Positions 33,297 to 45,957 are shown, counted from the first letter of the stretch. The stretch is DNA of 64,000 bases from Pegoplata infirma (GCA_963921195.1 OY992536.1:322789038-322853037), one strand, 5' to 3'. Notes: generated by a model from the letters alone, not told the origin. Translations and numbers: made by a program.

Positions 33297-34404
33297 TGCT
33301 AAAAATATAATATTTTAAGGTTAGAATGACACGATTTTTATTTTTGAATAAAAATAAATCAGAATTTATACAAAAATTTTTAAATTCTGATAAATTAATT
33401 TTTTATGCAATTCTCACACCAAAAATTTCTTTATTTTGAAAAAATTTTCGTAAAGAAAAATTCTCAGATTTAGTGAGTTTTTTCCCATTGAAAACTTCTT
33501 AGGTTCTGAAATATTAAAAACTTGTTCTACAGAAAAGGTCTAAGATACCGAAACGATCTTTCTACACCAAAATTTTTAGGTTTTGAAAAAATATTCCGTA
33601 GAAAGTACCTGAGATTAGAAAAATTTAAGACTTTAATGCTTTTTAAAAGCATTCTGAGATATTTTTCTATTAAAAAAGTTTTGTTTTCTGAGAAACTTTT
33701 CACTAGAAACAGTCTAAGATAGTCAAGAATTTTCTGAGAAATATTTTTATGAGAGAGTCAAAGAAATTTTTTCATAAAAAATGTTTTAGTTTCTGAGTCA
33801 TTTTTCCCATAGAAAAAGTCTCAGAGACTCAGTCTCCGAAATTTTTCCTATAAAAAAACTCTCAGACTTTTCCTATAGAAAAACTGTTAGATTTTTCATA
33901 TAAAAATTGTCAAAATTATAAAATTTTTCCTAAAAAAGGTTCTAAGAAAAAGTTCTCAAGTTTTTTCTATAAATTATTCATTTAGAAAAATTTAAAAATT
34001 TTTCGTTTAGAAAAATTCCCAAATATTTCGTGTAGAAAAATTTTTGTATTTTTTATAAAGCAAAGTTTTAATTTTTGATACTTTTATCAGATAGAAAAAT
34101 TCGAACATTCAGAAACATTTAAGGGTTGTTAGACATTTTTTATAGAAGAACAACCATAAAAAATTTCTCCTATAGAAAAATTCCCCCATTTTTCCTATAG
34201 AAAACTTTAAGGGATTTTCCTAAATTTTTTCTCTAAAAAAAATTCTCAAATTTTTTCATATAGAAAAATTTTAACATTCCGCAACATTTTTCCTCTAGAA
34301 AAATTTTAAGATTCTTAAAAATTTTTCATAGAAAATTTTTCAGATCCTTGGTAGTTTTTAATAGAATTTTTTTTTAGATTATTTCCTTTTCACTCTCCTT
34401 TTTC

Positions 34405-34590
34405 CCTCTTCTTTTCTTTTCTTTTCTTTTCTTTTCTTTTCTTTTCTTTTCTTTTCTTTTCTTTTCTTTTCTTTTCTTTTCTTTTCTTTTCTTTTCTTTT
34501 CTTTTCTTTTCTTTTCTTTTCTTTTCTTTTCTTTTCTTTTCTTTTCTTTTCTTTTCTTTTCTTTTCTTTTCTTTTCTTTTCTTTTCTTTC
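34405..34590 (+). repeat. (CTTTT)n microsatellite, nearly pure
   Basis: About 185 bases of uninterrupted CTTTT units. The lysine/arginine-rich 121-codon minus ORF over it is an artefact. Confidence 0.98.
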
Positions 34591-34712
34591 TTCTCTCTCT
34601 TTCCTTTCTTTTTCTTTTTTTTTCTTATTTCCTTTTTCCTTTTTTTTCTTTCAAATTCGGTTTGGAGGGGGAAATTCCTTTCCCCCCCCCACCCCCCGTG
34701 GATCCGCGCCTG

Positions 34713-36379
34713 AAATCTGAGACTTTTACCATACAACAAATATCTCAGGAATCTGGAATGTTACAGAATCTGAGAGGTTTTCTAAACGAAAAATATCTAA
34801 AAATCTGAAACATTTGCTAAATGAAAAATGTACTTTAAAATGTACAATAAAATTGTAAATTTAAAAAAAAGTTTGACACGATAAAATTTACAAAGAGGTT
34901 TAGTAATTTTACTAGATTTTTTGCTAACCCCTATTTTACGAGAATTTTTAGTAATTTTACAAGATGTTTACCAATAATTTTTTAATTTTACCAATAAAAT
35001 TTACAGTTTTTTGGGGCAATTAAAATTACAAGGAAAAAAAATGTAAAATTACAAAAAAAAATGTAAAATTACAAAAAAAAATGTAAATTTTAATTGGTAA
35101 AAAACAAGGAAAACTGTTAAATATTGGTAAAATGGGATTACGAGACTTTTCCTATTATTTTGACAAAGTTTTTTTTTTGTGTGCAAGAAAAGTCACTTGG
35201 GGGCCATTTCGTAAAAAAAAGTATATTTGACTTCCAATCATAAGGTCTATTATTAATAGTATAGATAATTATATCAATTTTACCAATTAGTTTAATTATT
35301 ATATTACTTTCTATAGTAGTAATACTATTACACACAAAAAAAATTTTTTCCATGAACGATTTTCATAGTATTTATGAACAAATTCATAAAATTTATTAAC
35401 TTTTTCATAATATTTATAAACTTTTTCATAGTATTTGTGAATAAATCATAATATGTAAAATTTAAGAATTTTTAAAAAGTAATAAAAAATCTAAACCGAA
35501 TCTTTATGTGTTTTGACCTCCAGAACTCGATTCCGATATCGGAATGGAATTCTATGGTTGGATTTTTTTGTAATCTTAAAAGGAAAGTTCACTAACAAGG
35601 GTGTCACCCGCGGATCGTTATGGAATTGGCTTTATTTTGTAGAACAGAAAAAATAAAGGGAAACGTATATTTTACGAAATGACAAAGTTATGATATTAAA
35701 ATCTGGAAAATTAGAAAAACACTTTGAAAAATTCCAAAAAAAAAGTTTAAAAACAAAGTGTAATTTTAAGTCGACACAACCGAATATACCTCTAGTACTT
35801 GTTTCCAATACATTTCGTTAAGTCTTCTTTTATTATTTTCCCATTTTATTTTTCCTCAATGAAATTGAAAATTGAATTTGCATAAAAATAACAAATACTA
35901 AATACGGCAAAGTGTGAAAATTCTAGTTTTTGTTTGTGTTTTTATTTCTCCAATAGAATTGGAAAACATACTCGTTTATACTTTTTTTTTAAATTCTTAT
36001 TGACATCAAGGATTTTGATTGGCAACTTCTACTGTTCAATCAAATTGAGCTATTTAGATGAAAGATATCAGATTTAACTAACAAACATGCAGAAAAATAA
36101 AAAAAAAGTTAAACGTATGCAAATCCCGTTTTCTATTTAAATATAATTTTCAGAGCTTTTTTTTTTGAAAACCAATAAAAAAAGAAACGTTTTTTAAAAT
36201 TTTATGTTTATTCACCTAAAGAAATTATAAAAAATAAAATTGTTATAAAACGATTCCCTAATGTCCTATTAAATACTGATTTTGAAAATAGAATTTTTTT
36301 TATTAACATTAAACACAAGTAATTTACATATAAATTAAAGAATTGTTGTTTTTCTATAAAATTTCAATCAACATGAATA
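34713..36379. other. AT-rich DNA with remnants of TIR elements
   Basis: 35035-35085 has a tandem AAAATGTAAAATTACAAAAA. 35117-35184 (AATGGGATTACGAGACTTTT ... TTTTGTGTG) matches an isolated piece at 53033-53099. 35335-35460 looks like the end of a CACTGAAAGAAT-type element (TTCATAGTATTTATGAA). No gene. Confidence 0.45.
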
Positions 36380-38738
36380 CACTCAAAATAATCACTCTGT
36401 TAAATTACAGAGATACTCTGCTGAGCCAGCAGAAAATACCATAAATTTCCAACCAGCAAGATTTTTTTGTGATTTTACTATAAAACTCCGTAAAATGGTT
36501 TGGACAAAAAAAAACTGTAAAATTACATAGTTTCTAGTAAAATATTAGTTAAATGGGACCACAATTTTACAGAGAAATACTCTGTAAATTTACATATATT
36601 TGTAAAAACTCTGTAAAATTATTTCGATAAAAAAACTGTAAATTTACAGAATTATCTGTAAAATTTGGTATGTGACCAGAAGTTATAGAAAAAACTCTGA
36701 AAATTTACAAAGTTTTTGTTAAATTTATTTGATTTTAATTTTTGAACACATGAAATAATTTGGAACAAAAATAACAACACACACATTTATAATAAACTTT
36801 ATTGTTTAACTTTGCGTGCATGACTCCAAAACTTCTCTGCTTCAAAAACATTAACAGTCTGACAAGCCATAAAAATTATTCTTTGCGTATTACGTATATT
36901 TTAAATTATGAAAGCTCACATATTCAGTGACGCATTTAAGCGGTATGCGTTCACCGAGGTTTTTAAAATTTATAAATGACGATTTGAGCAGGGGCTATTT
37001 AAATGTAAAAATTGTGTTCTATTAGTACTTTCATAAACTTGGAGAAAAAACTAAAATTTTAATGTGCCTTATTAAACGCATTCCCAATTTTAATGGTGCG
37101 CACACGAAACGTTTTTTTTTTTTTAATTTCTTATTTAAATAAATTTTAATGTGCAAGAAGCATTGATAAGTAAAAACTTGACACAAATGCGATCATTTAA
37201 ATGCGCCCGCTGAAATGTTTCGCACGCGAATGTTTAACTTTGTTGAAGTTATTTATAAACTCACTATTTTCAGTGCCACACTTGAGTGGGGTCTTTCCAA
37301 TAAACACTTTAATAAAAGGAAATCGTTTTAGAATACCCTGACTTTCTTATATATTTTTTTTTAATGCGCTTGATATGACTTTTACACCACGGTCACTATT
37401 TGATTCCTGATCAATTTCTCCTTCCTTAATTTGCAAGTTGTGTTGACAATTGGAAAATTCCATCGTGTAAATTTGCCCGCTTTAATGCTTCTAAATTGTA
37501 AATTTACTTTTTTTTTTTATTTTTGTGAAAATTACAAGTTTTTACGAGTACCTCTAATTTTACACGACATCCTCTTAAAATTTACCAGCTTTAAGTTGTG
37601 AACAGAACAAGCCCGGCACGACTTTTTCCATACGATTTGACAGTTAAAAACCGTGACCGGCAAGACAAAAAATTAAAACATATTTTATTTTATCTCCGGG
37701 TTCTCTCAATCTCCCTCCCTCTCACCCTCCAGTGTTGCCGCATTTTCACAACAATTTTTTATTTTTTCATTCACAATGGTGTAACAAACGTACAGTAGTG
37801 CCAACTTAATCACATTGACTATGTGATCAGCGATTTTTTCCGTAAAATTACTCTAATTTTATTAAAAGTTAGCACCACTGAACAAACAAATGACATTTTT
37901 GTCATCGCCGCACAGTGGGAAAAATTTCCAATCTAGCGGGAAATAATTCAAAATATAACTAACAGATTTTAACAAAGTTATAATGCGATTTTAAAGTGGG
38001 ATAGTGACTGCGTCTTAATCCGTTAAGAACTTAAAGTTTAGTTAACCCATTAGGGAATTACACACTATCAAATGTTGACTATTTATTGGGCTCTCACAGT
38101 TAATTATTTATAATAGTAAACTTGTCATCGCCGTGTATCGGAAGGGGAAAGCCGTTACCTACCAAGTGTTTGATTTCTATTAAAGGGTGCTATTGGGTAT
38201 ATTATGTATAAATTTCCATACGTTATCTGTTTTGCGAAGGCTCCCTCGTAACGAATTACATAAACAACGTTTTTTTTTAACTTGTTTAAATTCTTATGGA
38301 GCTACAAAAAAAACGCTGTCAGATGCTGCTTAATCTTTAATTATAGATTATTCTACATATAATGAAGTATTACTATTCAAAAAATTAGCTGCGTAGGCCT
38401 GCGTAGCGATTTTTTAAAATTATTTTTGTAATTTTAGTCTTTCAATAATTATAATTCTAAACCTAGGCAGCGATGAACGCGACTCACGTATGTATATGTT
38501 GAGAATCGCGAAGGATTGTTAGTAATTTGTTTTTAATATAGTAGAGCGTCGAAATATTGAAAAAAGTTCGTGCTGAATTAAAATTATTTTTGATTTTATG
38601 ATTTTTAAATAACCGATTTAAGTCGCATTCAGTTGGTGAAAAAATTCTTAATAAAAATATTGTTATAAATAATAATAAATTTAATACTATCATTCGAATT
38701 GGTTAATAAACTCTTTGGTATTTTTAAATTTGTTTGAC

Positions 38739-39309
38739 ATGTCATTTCAACGGAGAGAGATATTTGAAGTTTGGCATAAATGCGACAGTGCTTCTGATCG
38801 GAACTCAACAGTTATCAATGCAACGAGAATGATAGCTATAAAAAACTAACTGTTAGTGTGCGAGATTTATGTAGTAAATTTAAATGTAGATGGGCCAGTG
38901 TTTCTCGCAATTTATATAGTTTTGAAAATCATTACAATATATGGTTGAATGAGAATATAGATTTTCTAGTAGAAGACGAAGAACCAGGACCGTCACAACC
39001 TCGAGGGCGTCCTTTGAAGACTTTTCTGGAAACGACAAAAAAATCCAAGAGGAGTCGTGTTTCGGATCTTGTACAAAATAACATCAGGGAATAATTATTG
39101 GTCGCTACGAAAGTAAGTCTGTACAAATCTGGAAAGAGACATGCAGCCCAATTATTAGATGAAATAAAAAAAAAAACACCAAAAAGGACTACAAAGATGA
39201 AAAAACCCGTATTTTACCCTTCTGAAGCACCGACATAATACACACCAGAAGAGGCAATGGCACTATACATTGACAAAAGGTTAACTAAAAATTCGTATAT
39301 GCTTATAAG
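38739..39309 (+). pseudogene. Broken ORF of an uncharacterised multicopy arthropod protein
   Basis: A start reading MSFQREIFEVWHKCDSAS is followed by a frameshift near 38840. The second frame has KLTVSVRDLCSKFKCRW, WLNENIDF, an acidic/proline stretch (EDEEPGPSQ), GRPLKTF and KKSKRSRVSDL. After a TAA, the same frame continues with VATKVSLYKSGKRHAA; a second TAA precedes YTPEEAMALYIDKRLTKNSY. This continuity across stops shows former coding. From memory, GRPxKxF followed by basic residues and a PxEAxALxxDxxLTK block occurs in a repeated arthropod protein family of unknown role. It lies inside a TIR element, which suggests it is element cargo or its protein. Confidence 0.55.
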
Positions 39310-39341
39310 CACCTGATTGCATAATTATGCAATCAGGTGCT
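39308..39341. repeat. Perfect 34-bp palindrome
   Basis: Every base pairs around the centre at 39324/39325, with half-site AGCACCTGATTGCATAA. It begins just after the readable end of the pseudogene. Confidence 0.97.
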
Positions 39342-40138
39342 AAGACTCCTATTTTAGTTATATGCTGGATGTAGGGTATATGTCCAAATGTTATCAGATT
39401 TCACTTACAATATTTGATAACCCCATTTACTTTTCAAAAAGTATAAAATTCTTATTTTAAACATAATTTTTCATAGCTAACAGGTACAAAAAAAATACTC
39501 CTGAGGTAGTCGTATATAACACATTTTGGGGCACCCTGTATTGAAAAACAGTTTCTTATTATTCATTATACAAAAAGCTCATATCCTTAGCTATAAAATC
39601 TCCAAGTATTGTTATCGGATCAGACCAATAGTTTAGAAGATATGATTTTTTTCCTGCCAGATTGGTGTTTTTTCCCACTGTGCGCCGTCCCCCGTCATTG
39701 TTTTGGGCCTATATTCTCCGGCAACGGTAACCGTCCCCCGTGCCGTGCTTGTTCTGTTTCTAATCTTAATTGTAATTTAAGACGCTTTTTTAAGAGGGGT
39801 TGAAATATTTGGAAGTTTTTTTGAAGAGATTTTTATTTTAAAACTTTATTACAGAGCAATAAGTAAAGTTACAGATGAAATTTAGTATATTGGTTAGGAA
39901 AAAACAAAGAATTTTTCTAAAATCTGTATTTTAACAAAAATTTCTGTTTATTGTCTGTAAAATAAAGATTACAAAGTAAAAAATAAAATTACAGAATAAA
40001 TTTTGTTTTTCAGCCACAAGAAAGTACGAAGTATTTTCGTTAAATCTGTATTTCGGCAGGTAACTTTGTCAAATATCTGTCGATTTGAGATTACAGTCAT
40101 TTTACAGAGTATTTAACAGAGTAATTATTTTGAGTGTA

Positions 40139-40920
40139 TGTAATATGTTTTTTCTTTCAGCTTTGTGTATTGAAATAAACGCAAAATCTGATAAAATATC
40201 TTTTATTTATATAAATTCCAATTTACGTTTATGAAAATGGTACCTTTTATTCCTGTATTAAATGCCGTAAAACTTTTGTTCCTATTAAAATTGTCCTTTA
40301 CTTTTATTGTTTTGCATATGATTACATTGTTTACAAATCATGACATTTGAATAAATCAAAACTTTGTAAAATCATGTCAATATATGTCTTTTTATAGAAA
40401 TAGTATATCGAGATGGGTTTTTATAATGGTGTTCCTACCCAGTCAACATTAGTAAACAACGGTACACTAAAAAGAGTTTAATTCCATGTTTTTTACTGTT
40501 CTATTCCATTCCATTTCGTTCCTCGTTCTATTCCATTTTGTTACATACTTCATTTCATTCTATGAAGTTACTTTCCTCACTCTTAATCTCAATGGATACA
40601 AAAAATCCCATTTTACCCTTCTTTACACCCTTTTACTTAAAAAAATTTAACTTCAAAATATGAATAAAAGTTAAGAATATGATAAAAAGGAGGATCCTTT
40701 ATGCCAAATTTTGAGATTCTGAAGTCTGTAGTTACAAAAAGTACCAATTTTACCTTATGCCCCTAAGAATCGAAATTTTAAAAAGCTTTTTGCTGGACGA
40801 TTCGAGATTCAAAATTTCAAGTTTATATGACCATTATTACAGTAAATCGAATAGGGAACAAAGTTTAATATTTTTTTCCCTTTTTACTTTCTTATTATCA
40901 AAATTTCCTTAAAGTATTTC
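40139..40920. other. No supported gene
   Basis: AT-rich. ATTCCATTCCATTTCGTTCC-type simple repetition near 40500-40565. No terminal repeats found. Confidence 0.4.
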
Positions 40921-41520
40921 TATACCCTCCACTTAGTGATAGAGGGTATATATAAGTTAGTCATTCCGTTTGTAGCTCATCTAAATATCGGTCTGGGAAC
41001 CCATAAAGTATATATTTATGATCCCCGATCGATTTTAAGAGATTCTAGCGATGTCCGTCTGTGGAAATGGTGATCACGACCAAAATATAACACGGAGATG
41101 ACTGAAACCTAACATATTTATTGGAAGTTCTCCCCAGAAGTTTGGTATTGCATTTGAGCGATATCGGCTCAGCGGTTCAAAAGTTATGAACGAAAATGTA
41201 AGGACACCTCAAAAATTTTAGTACATTCTACATAACCTAAAAATACAAAATGCTTTAATTTTGCTGCTGGTTAACATATACATATGAACATAATTGATCA
41301 CCAAATGGTATTTATACAAGAACAAACATATTTTTTGACAAAAAAAGAAAAAAATCGCGGATTTTTTTTTACCAATTTGTTTTTCGCGGACATTTTTTTA
41401 AAATTTTTTTTTTTTTTTTCAAAAGTTATTTTCTTTTAAATAAAGTTTTTGCAATAAGCTTTTTGAAATTGTGGAGGGTATCGCTATATTCGGCAAAGCC
41501 GAATTTAACTTTTTACTTGT
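40921..41520 (-). mobile_element. DINE-like copy c (complete, second subfamily)
   Basis: Read on the minus strand it starts ACAAGTAAAAAGTTAAATTC with the TTCGGC-TTT-GCCGAA hairpin and ends with GGGTATA. TATACCCTCCACTT at 40921 and GTGGAGGGTA near 41472 are the subterminal inverted repeats. It has GTCATTCCGTTTGTA and CCATAAAGTATATA, but no (GGAC)n array. About 600 bp. Confidence 0.85.
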
Positions 41521-42359
41521 TTTATAAAGTTTTGTTTCGATGGAGGATCCTACATTCCAAAAATAAAATTTATATACTCATTTCAGGCGATCAAAAATGT
41601 ACCCCTTTTTGTCCAATTAGAATTTGAATTTCTAAAAAGTAATTTTTCAGAATATTTTTCTGCCGGTGGCTCCTTCATTCCAAACTTGAAATTTCGAGGA
41701 AATATAAAAGGTACCAGAATTTACTTTTTCCTCCTTTTTAACTTTTCACAATTAGAATCGGAATTTTCAAATCTTTATTCCAAGTTTCAATTCTCTAGCT
41801 TTAACGGTTTAGGCTGTGCTTTTTGATATTTATAGATTACATACAAAGAAAAATCTTTATTATATTTATGAAAACTGTAAAAAATATAAAAAAAATCGTC
41901 ATTAAAGTTTGTCCAATGTAACAGTTTCATAAATACAATGAAGCTGTTTCATAATTGTTAATAGTTTAAATATTAACAAAATATTATATTTATGAAAGTT
42001 TTTATTAATATAATGAATAAAATTTCATAAAGTTTTAATAAACACTTCATAAATATCAAGAAATATTTCATAAATACTATGAAACATTAAACAGATTATT
42101 TTTTTTTTTGCTTAAATTTCTCATCATATATGAAATGTTTCATAAAATGCTTAAATTTCTCATCATATATGAAATGTTTCATAAAATGTATGAATTTATG
42201 AAATGATTCAATGCATTTATATATGGAATGTTTCATAAAATGCATGAAATTTTTGAAATGATTCATTGCATTTATTTGTAATATGTTTCATAAAATGTAT
42301 GAAATTTATGAAATGATTCATTGCATTTATAAAACCTATAAATGAAAATTATATTAGTA
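41521..42359. repeat. Decayed repeats with ATGAAATGTTTCAT minisatellite
   Basis: 42112-42190 is a direct 39-bp duplication (TTAAATTTCTCATCATATATG). 42160-42340 holds about three units of roughly 60 bp with GTTTCATAAAATG and GAAATGATTCATTGCATTTA. Half of each unit is palindromic. Confidence 0.7.
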
Positions 42360-44653
42360 CACTGATAGAAAAACGCTTCATATCACTAATGAATGGAATT
42401 CATTAACGTTAGTTCAATGCAACAATGAAATTTTTCATATGCTGAATGAAATTTCATACATATTGTGCAAGATATTCATTAATTTTGATTCATTAGATTT
42501 CGTAGTTTCATTAAAAAATTTCATTAAGTTTTGTTCACAAAATTTTCTGTTTTTTGACACTTGTCGTGTCGCGTCTGTTTAGTTTGCGCGCGCAAAAAAC
42601 AGTTGATCAGAGCGTAATTTTTTCTAAGAATTTATTTACGAAATTTAAAATGAAATGTTGTTGATTAGTTATAAGTATTTATTAAACTCGCGTTGTTTTA
42701 AATTATTTCGAGTAAAATTTTGTGTGAGAAAAACTGAGTGAAATCTATAGATAAAATAAAAAAATATGTGAAAGTGTTTATGTAACTTGGTTATTTTTTG
42801 ATTTTTTTAGATTTTTTTACGAAATTTTAAATAAAAACTAAATTATTAATTAACAAATTTTTGTGATGTTTTATATTAGTTTGTGGTTTTAATTATGTAT
42901 TACAAGTTAAGGTTGGAGTAAAATTTTGTGCGAGAAAACTAAGTGAAAACATTTTTTTATTATTATTAATTCTATAAAAAGATCTTTTCAATTTCATACA
43001 TATGTATATTTCATTTTAAAAATAAAAGTAGCATTTATTTAATGAAAGTATTACATTTCAAAAATAGAAGTTGGATTTGTTCAATGAAAGTATTTAATAA
43101 GAATTAAAAACTTTCTTCATTAAAGTAATGAACAATTTTCATAAAACACAAATTATATTTTGTATGAACAATAGAGGTGTCCTTAAAAACGAAAATCATC
43201 TTTTTACACCTGGTAGGGTCCTAAATTGTTCTTTAGTATCTAAAAATGAGTGAGCCAAAATTTGCGGACAATCGGCTAAAAATAACTCGTGCCGAAAATG
43301 GATTGAAGTTTTGGGGCATTCTTATATGAAAGAAAACCCCTTTTTTTGTAGTTTTTGGTAAAATGTTGGTATTTGTTATTTTTTGTTAATTTTTTTGTGT
43401 AACAATACGAAAATGGTACTAAATTACCTTTCCAAAAAGAATAATAAAATTAAATTCGGATAAAAAACAAGCATTTTACGCATACATGCCCCAGACCATT
43501 GTATGGGTTTTAAAGCCAGAATTTCAAAATTTTTAGTCAAAAAAATAAAAAAAAAAAAAATTTTACTTTATGATCATATTGAAAACATGTTTACGATTAA
43601 AAATAGCAGATATGGTAGTCAAGATTTTTTTTTTTATTTTTCGCCGGTAGTGATAAAATTTCCGCGGATTCCAAATAAAATGCGTTTTTTCACAATAATT
43701 TAGCAAATATGGGGAAATTTTTTCTTTATTGTACGGAACGAAGCGTAAAATGTAAATTCTATAACTTTTGAGAAACCAGATATATGCAGATATCTTGTTT
43801 TATATAAATATGTAATGTCCCAAATTTGTCATTTCACCTCAATGAAAAGGGGTTAAAGATGGCCTATTTCTCTAAAAATTTACAGAATTTATGTTTTACA
43901 CTTGGTATAGTACAATACAAAACATTTTTTTCCATATTTGCTAAATTACCATAGAAAAACACATTTTCTTTGAAATCCGCGGAAGTTATATCACTACCCA
44001 CGCCAAATTAAAAAAAAAACTGGACTACTATATTTGTTAGTTTTTATCTATAACATGTATTTAATAACATTATAAAGTAAAATTTAATTTTTTTTATTTT
44101 TTTGCCTAGAAATTTTGAATATTTTCAAATTTTGGCTTTAAAAACCACACAATGGTCTGGGGCATGTATGCATAAAATGCTTATTTTTATCCGATTTGAA
44201 TTTTTTTAACCTTTTTGGAAAGGTAATTTAGTACCATTTTCATATTATTTAACAAAAAAATTAACAAAAAATAACATACACCAATAATTTTCAAAAAACT
44301 AGAAAAAACGTGTTTTTTTATCACATAAGAGTGTCCCAAAACTTCAATCCATTTTCGGCACGAGTTATTTTTATCCGATTGTCCCCAAATTTTGGCTCAC
44401 TCATTTTTAGATACTAAACTACAATTTAGGACCCTACCACGTATTCAAAAGTGATTTTGAAAAATTACCTTAGTCGTAAGGACACCTTTAATGAACAATT
44501 TACATTATTTTAATGAAACTTGTTCTTGCGATTACATTTTATGATACCTATTTCATTAATTCAATGAAACCCTACATAGGCTCCTTTTTAACGTAATTTT
44601 TCATAACATTAATGTAAATTTTTATTATTGTCATGTACAAATTTCTATCAGTG
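42360..44653. mobile_element. CACTGATAGAAA TIR element with foldback guest
   Basis: Ends CACTGATAGAAA and TTTCTATCAGTG. Interior shared with 22530-23125. Short ATTCAWTGAAT-type palindromes lie near both ends. About 0.96 kb without the foldback at 43173-44491. No ORF. Confidence 0.75.
43173..44491. mobile_element. Mutator/FB-style foldback, 1.3 kb, 9-bp target duplication
   Basis: Flanked by ATGAACAAT on both sides (43164-43172 and 44492-44500). Arms of about 550 bp pair almost throughout: AGGTGTCC with GGACACCT, AACTCGTGCCGAAAATGG with its complement near 44350, and CAATGGTCTGGGGCATGTAT near 44151 with 43486-43505. The loop is about 220 bp near 43710-43930. Related empty site near 22988. A 9-bp duplication with long arms is typical of Mutator-related and Drosophila FB elements. 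Confidence 0.85.
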
Positions 44654-45560
44654 CAGTTTCAAAAACTCCAGTTATAATGTTATCATCAGTAGGATTTTAA
44701 ATTTCGGTTTGTTTTGTAAATAGGTAATAGTTTTTTATATTTTTTATTAATATCTACCCCAGTCGAGAATCGAACCTCGGATTTCCAATTTCCAACAATT
44801 CTATTTTTAGTAATTTCAATTCCAGTTCATGTTATCTTTCAACTTTATGTTCTCTTACGTGCTTATCGCAAAGGTTACCAACATGATCTGACATTGCCGT
44901 CACAAATTAAGGAATTTGCTGTTAAATCTCGGAGACACTTGTCATATTGGTTACAAACTTATTTAAAATAAAATTTTAAAACTCTTCCCGTCTTCATTTT
45001 CTTCATCTACATCAATTAATATAAAAATTGTTTACTTGGTTATTTGGTTTATGATGGTGATAAGTGTATTTAGTTGTCATCACTATGCGAAAAATGACAA
45101 CAACAAAACTTTTGTCATTGAATAAACAAATCGCAAAACGTTATTGCAACGGAAAAATAGTAAAACGAATTATTGACAATATTTATTGTACAATAACTAT
45201 TTGTTGTTATGTTACAACAGCGTGTTACAAAAAAACAAAAACAAAAAAAACATAAAAACACATTACGAATGTAAAACATGTTGATGTAAAAGTTTTTACA
45301 CCTACAAAATGTGATATTTCCGATTTATGATATTGAAAAATCATATTGATATTTAAAATATACATAATAAAGGAATGCATGAAATTTTTTAGGTAGATAG
45401 AGGATAAAAACACTAAAAACTAAAACTTTAAACTTCAGTCAATGAGCTTTGATATTTTTTTTTTGATTTTTGTCCAAAGATTTCATAAAATCTGTGGACT
45501 GAGATAGTTCTATGAGCCTTTCTGAGGGTCTCTATGTACCTATGATACCGTTTAGGGAGT
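44654..45560. other. Mostly unclassified, with a weak tRNA-like remnant
   Basis: 44755-44785 reads, on the minus strand, CCGAGGTTCGATTCTCGACT (B-box-like), and an A-box-like ATGTTGGTAACC lies about 100 bases upstream of it, too far for a normal tRNA. No ORF supported. Confidence 0.4.
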
Positions 45561-45957
45561 CTTGGATAGGGGTCATTCCGAATATTAGAGCCTAAATAAA
45601 TTATTACGCTGACGGATCGAAGCTACCCAAAGTAGGAAAATCCGTATAAAAGCCAAACTAGCAGGGATTTCGCCAAACAAAAAAATACGGATTAGCTTAA
45701 TTTTGATAGAGATTATTATATATGATTTCGGCGGTCGTAAGTATAATATACCTATAATATAATATACCTATAATATACACCATATAAACTACGCCACCGA
45801 TTATACATTTTTGACAATAACGAACTTAACGAAGCCGAATTTGGACACGACCGATATACCATTGGATAGTAGGGTGGATCGAATTTGGCTTTTTGGTGAA
45901 TTTAGTTCCGGCTCACCGGCAGATGTGTTGGAATAGACCTAAAAACAATGTGGTTAA

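Larger units (their letters stand above)
32860..34712. mobile_element. CAGGCGCGGATCC element, copy 2 (left-truncated)
   Basis: Shares CAGGGAACTTCAGGTCG and TATTATGATTTTTTCTATAG with the left part of copy 1, then the same degenerate arrays. Ends with a G/C tract and TGGATCCGCGCCTG, the complement of the left end of copy 1. Also contains a hairpin (33166-33296) and a CTTTT microsatellite. Confidence 0.6.
36380..40136. mobile_element. 3.8-kb TIR element with a broken ORF
   Basis: Ends CACTCAAAATAATCACTCTG and CAGAGTAATTATTTTGAGTG, flanked by TA (36378-36379 and 40137-40138). Short motifs of the TTTACAGAG/CTGTAAAATTA type are repeated for about 300 bp inside both ends, as in transposase-binding arrays. 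The only coding trace is the pseudogene at 38739-39309. No known transposase signature was seen. Confidence 0.7.

Noticed and set aside
26828..34712. A single 7.9-kb element bounded by CAGGCGCGGATCCA and its complement
   Set aside because: The flanks show no target duplication, the LINE fragment at the left does not resume at the right, and a second internal G-tract boundary near 30410 indicates two copies.
34374..34739. Lys/Arg-rich 121-codon minus-strand ORF
   Set aside because: It is the translation of the CTTTT microsatellite and its flanks; no protein gene.
42112..42340. CRISPR-like array
   Set aside because: Direct repeats without unique spacers, in a eukaryotic context; a minisatellite.
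45064..45255. 63-codon plus-strand ORF
   Set aside because: Short, lysine/threonine-rich chance frame in AT-rich DNA with no context.
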